Positions 35,750 to 43,626 of a stretch of DNA of 43,626 bases are shown one piece after another. Positions within the stretch are counted from its first letter, which is position 1, and each line of letters opens with the position of its first letter. The position numbers and the translations under genes are program-made. Source of the DNA: Motiliproteus sp. MSK22-1 (GTDB taxonomy: Bacteria > Pseudomonadota > Gammaproteobacteria > Pseudomonadales > Balneatricaceae); the NCBI RefSeq assembly GCF_001968815.1, contig NZ_MIEQ01000026.1, positions 1 to 43,626 on the forward strand. The letters run 5' to 3'. The notes under the pieces are model-generated. The model was given only the letters and a program-made list of their open reading frames with translations. It ran no database searches and was not told the DNA's origin.

Positions 35750-37066
35750 ATGAGCAACGATGATAATTTTTTCGACTCCAGCGCTGATGCAGACCGCACC
35801 ATCATCAAGCCTACACCAGGCCGTCGCAGACCTGCAGCAGCCCCTGTAAACGCTGCAGTTCAACGACAAGTTCAAGCGGGTGACTTCAGCTCTCTGAATA
35901 CTGGCAACCCACTGATCTCCGCAACAGTCCCTTTACTCAAGCTTCTGGTTTCGGTCAGAAACTGCCTTTCAATGAATGATATCGGTGGTTTTCGGCAAAG
36001 AATCGAGCGTGAAATCAAAAGCTTTGAAAGTAAGGCTTCAAACCAAGTGGACTCCGAAGCGGTATTAGTAACTCGTTATTGTCTATGCACAGCCATTGAC
36101 GAAGCAGTCCTTAACACGCCCTGGGGCGTCAATAGCCAATGGAGTCAGGAAAGCCTGTTAGTACTGTTTCACAAAGAAACCTGGGGAGGGGAAAAGTTTT
36201 TTCTCATTCTCGATCGCATGTTACAGGATCCAGCAACTCGAATAGATATTCTGGAACTACTGTACGTACTTCTAGCAATGGGATTCGAAGGAAAGTATAG
36301 AGTACTGGATAATGGCCATCGATCTCTGGATGAAATTAAGGATCGACTATTTCTCAGTATTCGCGCACAAAGAGGGGAACCCGAAGCAGAACTATCACCA
36401 CACTGGCGCGGGATAGAAAAACAAGGCGGCGTGCTGACCCAATACCTTCCCTGGTGGGTTTTAGCATCTTTTCTGGGGTTGATTTTACTTCTCTGCTTTC
36501 TCGGTTTTAGTTACTTTATCAATCAATCAGCTGCACCTGTATTCCAAGAGCTTGCATCCATTGGCCGGGAATCACCACCGGAGCCGGTGGAACAAGTGCT
36601 TACTGTCGCTCCTCCTCCAGCCGACAACCTGGCTCAGGATCTCTCGACATTTCTAAAACCGGAAATTGACGAAGGGCTTGTTAGTGTCCTCGAAAATTAC
36701 AGTGACGTTAGAGTAAGGATCATCGGTAATGGCCTGTTCGCTTCAGGAAGTGATCAAATAACCGAGAAATTCCTGCCGCTTTTACACAGAATATCCAAAG
36801 CACTGGAAACAGAAACAGACAAACGCGTTGTCGTAGAGGGACACTCTGATTCCTCACCTATTCATACAGTAAGGTTTCCATCTAACTGGCACCTGTCATT
36901 AGCACGCGCGCAGTCTGTTATGGATATGTTGCTTCAAAACCCAAAACTACCTCCACAACAGTACAGTGCTGAAGGTAAAGGTGACGCAGATCCTTTAGTT
37001 GACAACGACAGTGCAGCAAATCGTGCAAAAAACAGAAGGGTCGAAGTGATCCTGGAAAAAAATTGA
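35750..37066 (+). CDS. tssL: T6SS inner membrane protein TssL with C-terminal OmpA domain
   Basis: TssL (DotU/IcmH family) recruits the baseplate to the membrane. The 438-residue protein has a cytoplasmic DotU domain (about 50-215) and a single membrane helix at about 231-253. A C-terminal periplasmic OmpA-like peptidoglycan-binding domain (about 305-438) contains GHSDSSPI, LSLARAQSV and NRRVEVIL. This is the extended form, which can bind peptidoglycan itself. It stands between tssK and tssM in the usual order. Confidence 0.95.
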   Translation: MSNDDNFFDSSADADRTIIKPTPGRRRPAAAPVNAAVQRQVQAGDFSSLNTGNPLISATVPLLKLLVSVRNCLSMNDIGGFRQRIEREIKSFESKASNQVDSEAVLVTRYCLCTAIDEAVLNTPWGVNSQWSQESLLVLFHKETWGGEKFFLILDRMLQDPATRIDILELLYVLLAMGFEGKYRVLDNGHRSLDEIKDRLFLSIRAQRGEPEAELSPHWRGIEKQGGVLTQYLPWWVLASFLGLILLLCFLGFSYFINQSAAPVFQELASIGRESPPEPVEQVLTVAPPPADNLAQDLSTFLKPEIDEGLVSVLENYSDVRVRIIGNGLFASGSDQITEKFLPLLHRISKALETETDKRVVVEGHSDSSPIHTVRFPSNWHLSLARAQSVMDMLLQNPKLPPQQYSAEGKGDADPLVDNDSAANRAKNRRVEVILEKN

Positions 37067-37097
37067 ATCTGGTTATCCATGATGGGGCATACGGATC

Positions 37098-40000
37098 GTG
37101 GCAAAAATTATAGCGTTCTTTAAACAAAAGTGGGTTATTCAGTTATTTGGACTGATAGCCATTTCAGTACTCATCTGGTTTCTCGGTCCCCTAATCGCCA
37201 TTGCTGATTGGGTACCGCTAAAGAGCCCTGCTGTACGTTTGATCCTAATACTCGTTCTGACAATGCTCTGGATGGGTATTCTGCTAATTGGTTATATTAA
37301 AGCCCAGAAAACTGACAGAGAACTGGTTGATGACATAAGTAAAGGAAGTGAAGACGAAAACCTAGACACTTCCGAAGAAGAGTTATCGTTAATCAATGAA
37401 CGCTTTGATGAGGCGATTCAGGTCATAAAAAAAACGGGTGGCAGCAAAAAACGTATGGGAACTCAATACCTGTATGAACTGCCCTGGTACATTATTATCG
37501 GCCCGCCAGGATCAGGCAAAACAACCGCACTGGTCAATTCCGGACTACAGTTTCCTCTTGCTGACCGGCTAGGAATGGACGCTATTCAGGGTGTGGGCGG
37601 AACACGTAACTGCGACTGGTGGTTTACCGATAATGCTGTTCTTCTGGACACCGCAGGACGTTACACAACTCAGGATAGCCATGCCGCTGTCGACGCAACA
37701 ACCTGGCAAGGCTTTCTGGAGCTGTTAAAAAAACACCGAAAGCGCAGACCTATCAATGGGGCACTAATCGCTATAAGTCTGCTGGATTTACTGACCCACA
37801 CTCCCGAAGAACGTAGCTTACATGCCCGAGCAATCAGAAGTCGTATTCAGGAACTGCATGAAAAACTGGATATACATTTCCCCATTTACTTACTGTTCAC
37901 CAAGAGTGATCTGGTCGCCGGTTTTAACGAATTTTTTAGTGCTTTAGGAGCGGATGAACGCAAACAGGTCTGGGGAGCAACTTTCAGCTTCGAAAATGAA
38001 AAGTCCGCCGAAGGGAGTGCGGCCAATTTCGCGACCGAATATGATGCATTACTTGAACGTATCAATGAGCGAATGATTACCAAGATCCATCAGGAAAGAG
38101 ACGTCGCCAAGCGTTCTCAGATATTTGGATTCCCACAACAGATGGCGAATTTGAAGTCCCCGATTGAACAGTTTTTAAACGAGGCCTTTTTACCCAATCG
38201 ATTTGAAAAACCTCCCTTGCTACGGGGATTTTATTTTACCAGCGGTACCCAGGAAGGAACTCCTATTGATCGCCTGATGGGCAGCGTAGCCAGTGCCTTC
38301 GGACTTGACCGTAGCAGTCAGCCAACGTTCAGCGGCCAAGGCAGAAGCTATTTCATCCATAACCTTTTTCGAAAGGTCATTTTTGCCGAATCTGATCTGG
38401 TCGGCACCGACATCAAATATGAAAAGCGTCGCCGTTGGCTGCAACGGGCTGTGTACGTAGCCTCTGTTGTTATTTTGGGATTGGGTATTTTGCTCTGGTT
38501 CACCAGTTTCACACGCAATCAGATAACAATTGACGAGCTGGAAACGGAAATCGCTCAGTATCAGGGAGGGGTAGAAAACCTGGAATATCAGCAGACCGAT
38601 TTTGCCAAACTTCTCCCTCCCCTGAATCACCTTCGCCAGGCAGCTCATATATACCCCGAAGATGTCCCACTGCTGATGGGTGCAGGTCTTTATCAAGGAG
38701 ACCGACTTCAGCCCACTGCGGAGGACTCTTATCAACGGGTGTTGCAGGGCCGATTTCTGTTCAGTCTCGGCAAACGTCTTGAAGATTTAATTACACTGAA
38801 CATAGAAAAACCGGAGATTCTGAGTTTAGTACTTAAATCCTACCTGATGCTCGGAGAACCCAAGCGCCTGGAAAAGGAAGAAGTCAAACTATTGATGGGA
38901 GTTGATTGGAACAATAGTCTTGGAGGTGATCAAAAACGGGTTGATGAGCTGAATCAGCACTTGGATTCATTATTGGAAAAACGCTTTAAACCACTTCCCC
39001 TCAATCTTGCACTGGTTACTGAGGCGCGTAATACACTAACCCGGACTCGACTCTCAGATCAGATATATAGCCGTATTAAGTCAGACACGCAAGCACATGC
39101 TCCGTTTAATCTAGAGCTGACGGATATCTTCGGTACAAAAGCGGATATAGTAATCAACAACCGTAAAGGGGATCTGAGCCAACTCAGGGTTCCAGGGCTT
39201 TATACAACACAAGGATTTAAAAAGGTTTTTCTGAAAGAGTATAAAAATCTAAGCTCAACGGCGGAACAAGCATTCTGGGTCCGCGGTGAAGATAAACAAT
39301 CAGCCAGCGGCGAATCCCAGATGAACGTGCTTGAAAAGGAACTGCTGGAGCTTTATGTCGATGACTACATTCAGCAATGGCGTAGTTTGCTCAGTGATGT
39401 ACAGATCAAACGCCTTAGCAACCTAAGTAGTGCCATCGAAATTCTGGATGCGGCTTCTGGCAGTTTCTCTCCTATAAGAAAACTGTTGCAGGCAGTGGAA
39501 GCAAACACCAACCTGTTAAGAGCGAAAACCGAACTCGATACTCCGGTCTCACAAGGTGATCAAGACAAGCTGGCTGCAGCCACAGATGCCGCAGCATTAA
39601 TCACTAACAGCACAACTCTGGGTACGCGTCAGCAACGTCTTGAGAAACTCATTGGCTCTGCGGGTGCCTTTACTGAGAATAGTGCGGATACCTTAATGCA
39701 ACGGGTTGACGACACCTTCGGTAAACTCAGCAAACTGGTCCGTAAACGTGGAGACGAACCTGCTCCTATTGATTCTTTATTAAGTGAGCTGTTCAACCTG
39801 TATACTTTCCTCTCTGACCTTGAGGCTTCTGGAAGCACAGGCCGCGCTGCATTAGAAGCGATGAAAAGCGATCGCAATCCCGGTCGACAGCTACAGAGAA
39901 AAACCAAGAATCTACCGGAACCACTTCGTAGCTGGTTAGAAGGATTCTCTGAAGTCAGCCAAAATGCTGTAGCGAGCCGTTCCCAGAACCAACTAAGCCA

Positions 40001-40679
40001 GGTTTGGAGCGCAGACGTAATACCATTTTGTAAACGGGGTATTGGTGGTCGCTACCCGCTAAACAGAAATAGTCGGCAAGATATTACTATTGAAGATTTC
40101 TCCAGGTTCTTTGGCCCCGGTCAAATGCTGGACCAGTATTTCAAGCAATATATCCAACCCTTTGTAGATATGAGCTTTAATCCATGGCGCTGGCGAGAAG
40201 GAAAACGCCCAAGCATATCTAACGCCAGCCTTGCACAATTTGAAGCAGCAAACCAAATACAGAATGCGTTCTTTCGAGAGAGTGGTCAGCCGCTTGTCCG
40301 CTTTAGCCTGAAACCGGTGCAGCTAGACTCCAGTGTTCTTAAATTCAGCCTCAGTTTGGGCAGCCAGAATCTAAGTTATCGCCATGGGCCTACGGTACCC
40401 TCTAGTTTTACCTGGCCAGCAACAAACGGGAGTGGAACAGCCAGAATTCAGTTTCAGATGGCAGACGGAAAGACCACCGGGGAAAGCTCAGAAGGGCCTT
40501 GGGGTTGGTTCAAACTGCTGGACAAAGCTAAGTTAGAACGTACTGATAATGCAGACAAATACCTGCTAACCTTTGAATTAGAAGGACAAAAGGCCAGCTT
40601 CGAACTTTATGCCAGCAGCGTCAACAATCCTTTTGACCTAACAGCATTAAGGCGTTTCAAGTGCCGGTCACGGTTGTAA
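37098..40679 (+). CDS. tssM: T6SS inner membrane protein TssM (IcmF)
   Basis: TssM spans the periplasm between TssL and TssJ. The 1193-residue protein has two membrane helices near the N-terminus (within about 12-75) and a cytoplasmic NTPase-like domain with an intact Walker A GPPGSGKTT (135-143) and the LLDTAGRYTT Walker B-like segment. A third helix at about 452-472 is followed by a large periplasmic part ending in the TssJ-binding beta domain. The start is GTG. The intact P-loop suggests nucleotide-binding ability, unlike some family members. Confidence 0.96.
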   Translation: MAKIIAFFKQKWVIQLFGLIAISVLIWFLGPLIAIADWVPLKSPAVRLILILVLTMLWMGILLIGYIKAQKTDRELVDDISKGSEDENLDTSEEELSLINERFDEAIQVIKKTGGSKKRMGTQYLYELPWYIIIGPPGSGKTTALVNSGLQFPLADRLGMDAIQGVGGTRNCDWWFTDNAVLLDTAGRYTTQDSHAAVDATTWQGFLELLKKHRKRRPINGALIAISLLDLLTHTPEERSLHARAIRSRIQELHEKLDIHFPIYLLFTKSDLVAGFNEFFSALGADERKQVWGATFSFENEKSAEGSAANFATEYDALLERINERMITKIHQERDVAKRSQIFGFPQQMANLKSPIEQFLNEAFLPNRFEKPPLLRGFYFTSGTQEGTPIDRLMGSVASAFGLDRSSQPTFSGQGRSYFIHNLFRKVIFAESDLVGTDIKYEKRRRWLQRAVYVASVVILGLGILLWFTSFTRNQITIDELETEIAQYQGGVENLEYQQTDFAKLLPPLNHLRQAAHIYPEDVPLLMGAGLYQGDRLQPTAEDSYQRVLQGRFLFSLGKRLEDLITLNIEKPEILSLVLKSYLMLGEPKRLEKEEVKLLMGVDWNNSLGGDQKRVDELNQHLDSLLEKRFKPLPLNLALVTEARNTLTRTRLSDQIYSRIKSDTQAHAPFNLELTDIFGTKADIVINNRKGDLSQLRVPGLYTTQGFKKVFLKEYKNLSSTAEQAFWVRGEDKQSASGESQMNVLEKELLELYVDDYIQQWRSLLSDVQIKRLSNLSSAIEILDAASGSFSPIRKLLQAVEANTNLLRAKTELDTPVSQGDQDKLAAATDAAALITNSTTLGTRQQRLEKLIGSAGAFTENSADTLMQRVDDTFGKLSKLVRKRGDEPAPIDSLLSELFNLYTFLSDLEASGSTGRAALEAMKSDRNPGRQLQRKTKNLPEPLRSWLEGFSEVSQNAVASRSQNQLSQVWSADVIPFCKRGIGGRYPLNRNSRQDITIEDFSRFFGPGQMLDQYFKQYIQPFVDMSFNPWRWREGKRPSISNASLAQFEAANQIQNAFFRESGQPLVRFSLKPVQLDSSVLKFSLSLGSQNLSYRHGPTVPSSFTWPATNGSGTARIQFQMADGKTTGESSEGPWGWFKLLDKAKLERTDNADKYLLTFELEGQKASFELYASSVNNPFDLTALRRFKCRSRL

Positions 40680-40703
40680 TCAAATGAGCAGGCGGCGTTA
40701 ACT

Positions 40704-41477
40704 ATGAAAAACAAGGAGATAATGGACAATGCGAAAGACATGGATGCTGTAACTGGATTTTATGGAAAGCTCCCCAGCCATGGAGATTTTCTCGTACGTC
40801 GCCTTAACCGAAACTTTACAGCCCCATGGGATCAGTGGCTACAAACTGCAATTGCTGATAGTCAAAGTCAGTTAGGAGAACAGTGGCTGAATACCTATCT
40901 GGTCAGCCCCATATGGCGATTTTCACTGTCTTCAGGCATTTGCGGACATAGCTGCTGGTGCGGAATATTAATGCCGAGTGTAGACAGCGTTGGTCGTTAT
41001 TTTCCATTGACTATTGCCACTCCCCTGCCTGCAGAATCAGATATCAGCAGGTTATTTTCCGAACAACATGACTGGTTTGAGCAATGTGAAGCGCTCGCTC
41101 TTGATGCACTCAACGGAGACATACCATTAGATCACTTTGATCAGTCTCTGTGCCAACTCGATCCACCGTCAGTGCCCTTAAATAAAACGCAGTTGCAGGG
41201 CTACCAGACACCGCAACCAGCATGGTGCTTTAACCTTGAATCACCTCAGCAATCAACAGCAAAGTTATCCGAACTTGCCCTTAGCCTGTTAGCAGACCGA
41301 CTGCCGGCCCGCAGTTACTGGTGCGCTCAGAACGCTGAACAGATCAATAGTACCTTGCTCATCACCGCAGGGTTACCGCCAAGCCAGGGGTTCTCAGCCT
41401 TACTTGATGGCCAATGGAAAGCATGGGGATGGGGCGGAGAACCCTATAACGGATCTGACTTGGATATAGAACAATGA
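40704..41477 (+). CDS. tagF: T6SS regulator TagF
   Basis: TagF represses T6SS post-translationally in Pseudomonas and Agrobacterium, by acting on Fha. The 257-residue protein has the single-domain form with GFYGKLPSHGDFLVRRL near the start and the W-rich NRNFTAPWDQWLQ. It ends with the WGGEPYNG segment. Start: ATG 40704 is given. ATG 40722, with AAGGAG only 3 bases before it, is possible. Its stop overlaps the pppA start (ATGA). In P. aeruginosa TagF is fused or linked to PppA-type control, and the same pairing is seen here. Confidence 0.92.
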   Translation: MKNKEIMDNAKDMDAVTGFYGKLPSHGDFLVRRLNRNFTAPWDQWLQTAIADSQSQLGEQWLNTYLVSPIWRFSLSSGICGHSCWCGILMPSVDSVGRYFPLTIATPLPAESDISRLFSEQHDWFEQCEALALDALNGDIPLDHFDQSLCQLDPPSVPLNKTQLQGYQTPQPAWCFNLESPQQSTAKLSELALSLLADRLPARSYWCAQNAEQINSTLLITAGLPPSQGFSALLDGQWKAWGWGGEPYNGSDLDIEQ

Positions 41478-42223
41478 AAGTTCCCATGAATATGTTCAAA
41501 TGGGAATCTGCTGCACTGACCCATACCGGAAAGGTGAGAACTGTTAATGAAGACGCCTATCTGGACCGAACCGATGACGGCTTCTGGGTTGTTGCAGACG
41601 GAATGGGAGGGCATACTGCTGGTGACTTGGCAAGCCAGGCTATAGTAGAGGCACTGGCCCAGTTAGTATTACCTGACCGTCTTAGTGAAATGATTAACCG
41701 GGTAGAAGAAACACTGGTCCAGGTCAACAATGCTCTGATAGAAGAAGCCGCCGGTCGTGAGCGAAATACGACGATTGGAAGTACCGTTGTTGTTCTTATC
41801 TGCTGGCGACATATTGCAGTAATGATGTGGGTTGGCGATAGCAGACTGTATCGCTTGAGAAGTGGGATATTCAGCCAGCTAACTCAGGATCATACGCAGG
41901 TAGAAGAGCTGGTCCAACGTGGAGTCATTTTACCTGAAGAGGCGGAGTCACACCCCTCCTCCAATGTGATAACTAGAGCTGTTGGAGCGACGAATAAGCT
42001 GTTTGTGGATATTGAGCATGATGAAATTCGCCCAGGCGATTACTATCTTTTATGTAGTGATGGTCTGAATAAAGAATTAAAGGACGAGGAGATTGCCGAA
42101 GTGATGAGTCAGCCAGGCACCCCGGAACAGCACGGACTGGAGCTGATAAACAAGGCGCTGAGCCGTAACGGCCTGGATAACATAACCCTGATACTGGCCC
42201 GTTCAGCAGAGGTTGATTGTTGA
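41474..42223 (+). CDS. pppA: PP2C-type Ser/Thr phosphatase PppA
   Basis: PppA removes the activating phosphate from Fha and so shuts the T6SS off. The 249-residue protein has all metal-binding motifs of the PP2C family: DGMGG (42-46), GDSRLYRLRSG, SDGL (D196) and DN (235-236). It overlaps tagF by 4 bp. With the kinase at 15062-16462 it forms the writer and eraser pair, at opposite ends of the cluster. Confidence 0.95.
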   Translation: MKVPMNMFKWESAALTHTGKVRTVNEDAYLDRTDDGFWVVADGMGGHTAGDLASQAIVEALAQLVLPDRLSEMINRVEETLVQVNNALIEEAAGRERNTTIGSTVVVLICWRHIAVMMWVGDSRLYRLRSGIFSQLTQDHTQVEELVQRGVILPEEAESHPSSNVITRAVGATNKLFVDIEHDEIRPGDYYLLCSDGLNKELKDEEIAEVMSQPGTPEQHGLELINKALSRNGLDNITLILARSAEVDC

Positions 42224-42364
42224 GATTCAATAACTCGTTTGCGTTGTTGTTTTGGCTGCCAGCATACAGCTTCACTCGCAGGCATTCACAATTAACTCTG
42301 GACCAGTACTACTGTCTTGAAAAATAACACGGATAGTAGAACAATGATTTGCAGGGAGGAGACT

Positions 42365-42718
42365 ATGCCGCAGCCTCATTATTCGCCGCTTCGACTGCTC
42401 GCCTCGGAGTATGCCCAACAACAGATTGGCCGAGCTGATTATATAAACCGTCGGACGTTAATCCTGGACCAGTTGTCCGGGGAGCCACCGGCCGAGGACG
42501 AATGCGAGAAAACCCTCCCTTTACACCAGAGGTCCCCCCTTGCACCACCTGCTCTACCAGCAATCGAGTCCAATAAATCGACCGAGACTGCTCGCCCGAA
42601 CAAACATAATCGAAGAACCAAGCATCCATCCATGTGGCCGGTGGTTACAGTCTTTTTAGTATTACTTGTTGGTGCCGCCGCCGCTATTTATTTGGTTGCA
42701 ACGGGCCAGGTTCTGTAA
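42365..42718 (+). CDS. Small tail-anchored membrane protein at the end of the T6SS cluster
   Basis: This 117-residue protein is not recognised. A helical N-terminal segment (LLASEYAQQQIGRADYINRR) resembles short oligomerisation helices such as SHOCT-like repeats. A Pro-rich basic linker and a single C-terminal helix (about 92-113) follow, with only a few residues after it. The ATG at 42365 has a perfect GGGAGGAG ribosome binding site; in-frame starts further upstream do not. It sits 141 bp after pppA on the same strand, and may be a membrane-anchored partner of the regulatory proteins. Confidence 0.65.
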   Translation: MPQPHYSPLRLLASEYAQQQIGRADYINRRTLILDQLSGEPPAEDECEKTLPLHQRSPLAPPALPAIESNKSTETARPNKHNRRTKHPSMWPVVTVFLVLLVGAAAAIYLVATGQVL

Positions 42719-42836
42719 TCGAGGAACGACTGTCTATCGCCAAACAATCGGTAACACTGCAACAGCCTTATTACTAAGCCAATCACCATCTCTTCTGAAA
42801 AACAGATCCACGACTTCAACAAAGATCCGGAACAAG

Positions 42837-42868
42837 CAAAGAGTCATTATAGGAATAGCGACTCTTTG
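42837..42868. terminator. Stem-loop between the T6SS cluster and the convergent beta-barrel gene
   Basis: A perfect 9-bp inverted repeat (CAAAGAGTC / GACTCTTTG) has a 14-nt loop. No strong T-run follows on either strand, but its place between two converging genes suggests a transcription end. Confidence 0.45.
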
Positions 42869-42962
42869 ATGTTGAATACATACCCTATCCGGTATCACCG
42901 TCCTACCATTGAGATCAATAAACATTAAGCTCAACGGCAGGTCAGATACGATAAGCCTGTAA

Positions 42963-43626
42963 TTAAAACGCCCACCGGAACCCTAAGCCAATACTATCCA
43001 CATCCAGGTCATCATAGCCCAGAAGTTTCTGATAGTAGACATAGGCGGAACCACCGGTCGCAAACTGACCTGAAACCCCTAAACGCAGATTGAAATAGTC
43101 CGAATCAACAGAGTCTGTAGGTAGCAGGAACTTCTCCTGGGTGGGGTCGCCAACAAAGTTGGCTGAAATCAGTCGCGAATCGTCCTCAAACTCATGCACC
43201 CACTCAATTGACGCCTGAGGAGAAAGAATCCCCCAGGAGCGGCTCAATGCATAAGAAGCATCCACCCCTAAGGTCAGCGTTAGCGAGTCCATATTCTGCT
43301 CATCCAACGCTACCGCCCAGCCGCCACCATCACTATTGGGATTGGACATACTCTCATTATAGCTATCCACCGTCGTATCCACGTATTCCACACGACCCGT
43401 CGTGGTCAAGGTCATCTCGTTGTATTGGAAATGGTAACCACCCCCCAATGCCAGCGAGAACTGATCACCATCATAATCAGAACTGGCCACCTGATTGACC
43501 GTCGTGCCCGCCAAGGTGTAATTAACGTTTCTCTTCTGGTCAAAATCATTCTGACCAAAGGTCATGATCCCCTCAACAAAGAACTGATCCGACTGATAAC
43601 TGGTTCCATAAAGACTCAGGCTGATT
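42963..43626 (-). CDS. Autotransporter-type outer membrane beta-barrel protein (C-terminal part)
   Basis: The frame stays open to the right edge, so only the last 220 or so residues are seen. Alternating hydrophobic strands (GTSYQSDQFFVEGIMTFGQN, VDASYALSRSWGILSPQASI, GSAYVYYQKL) and a final GLGFRWAF with terminal phenylalanine are typical of an autotransporter beta domain recognised by the BAM complex. The passenger or N-terminal part is outside the window. It converges on the T6SS cluster and is probably unrelated to it. Confidence 0.82.
   Translation of the reverse strand, partial: ISLSLYGTSYQSDQFFVEGIMTFGQNDFDQKRNVNYTLAGTTVNQVASSDYDGDQFSLALGGGYHFQYNEMTLTTTGRVEYVDTTVDSYNESMSNPNSDGGGWAVALDEQNMDSLTLTLGVDASYALSRSWGILSPQASIEWVHEFEDDSRLISANFVGDPTQEKFLLPTDSVDSDYFNLRLGVSGQFATGGSAYVYYQKLLGYDDLDVDSIGLGFRWAF

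Noticed and set aside
38220-38735. 171-codon open frame antisense to tssM
   Set aside because: It lies wholly inside a well-supported T6SS gene on the other strand and its translation looks like a shadow, with no family pattern.

Overview
The window looks like chromosomal DNA of a gammaproteobacterium, probably a marine Oceanospirillales- or Cellvibrionales-like lineage. The reasons are the recA gene with an SOS box, msrPQ, pssA, gammaproteobacterial-style tandem stable-RNA promoters at the left edge, and a complete Pseudomonas H1-like type VI secretion system (T6SS). The exact genus cannot be fixed from sequence reading alone. Several genes start at GTG or TTG with good ribosome binding sites.

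Left part (1-10.3 kb), housekeeping: two tandem leftward promoters with GC-rich discriminators, probably P1 and P2 of an rRNA operon lying just outside the window. They are followed by a rightward three-gene operon for a 2-oxoacid:acceptor oxidoreductase with its own flavin/iron-sulfur subunit. Next come leftward genes for a Yip1-family membrane protein, the methionine sulfoxide reductase pair MsrP/MsrQ, phosphatidylserine synthase and RecA.

Middle part (10.7-20 kb), accessory: a cytosolic-type M35/aspzincin metallopeptidase followed at once by a small lipoprotein (candidate effector and immunity pair); a Thr/Ser-rich lipoprotein; a membrane-anchored c-type haem sensor with HAMP domain; a soluble Ser/Thr kinase with a duplicated C-terminal domain; an antisense DUF1795/Eag-type chaperone gene; VgrG; and a DUF6931-type protein.

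Right part (20.2-42.7 kb), the T6SS core: tssA-tssB-tssC-hcp-tagJ-tssE-tssF-tssG-clpV, then tagH(fha)-tssJ-tssK-tssL-tssM-tagF-pppA and a small tail-anchored protein. All run rightward. The window ends inside a leftward autotransporter-type outer membrane beta-barrel gene.

How the genes fit together: the Ser/Thr kinase, the FHA protein TagH, the PP2C phosphatase PppA and TagF form a threonine-phosphorylation type control circuit. The TagQRST sensory module known upstream of PpkA in Pseudomonas aeruginosa is absent. In its place, next to the kinase, sits a haem-binding DUF3365-HAMP membrane protein, which suggests a redox or gas input to T6SS firing. No PAAR gene and no sigma-54 activator were found in the window. 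The most interesting candidates for new biology are the haem sensor/kinase module and the peptidase/lipoprotein pair.
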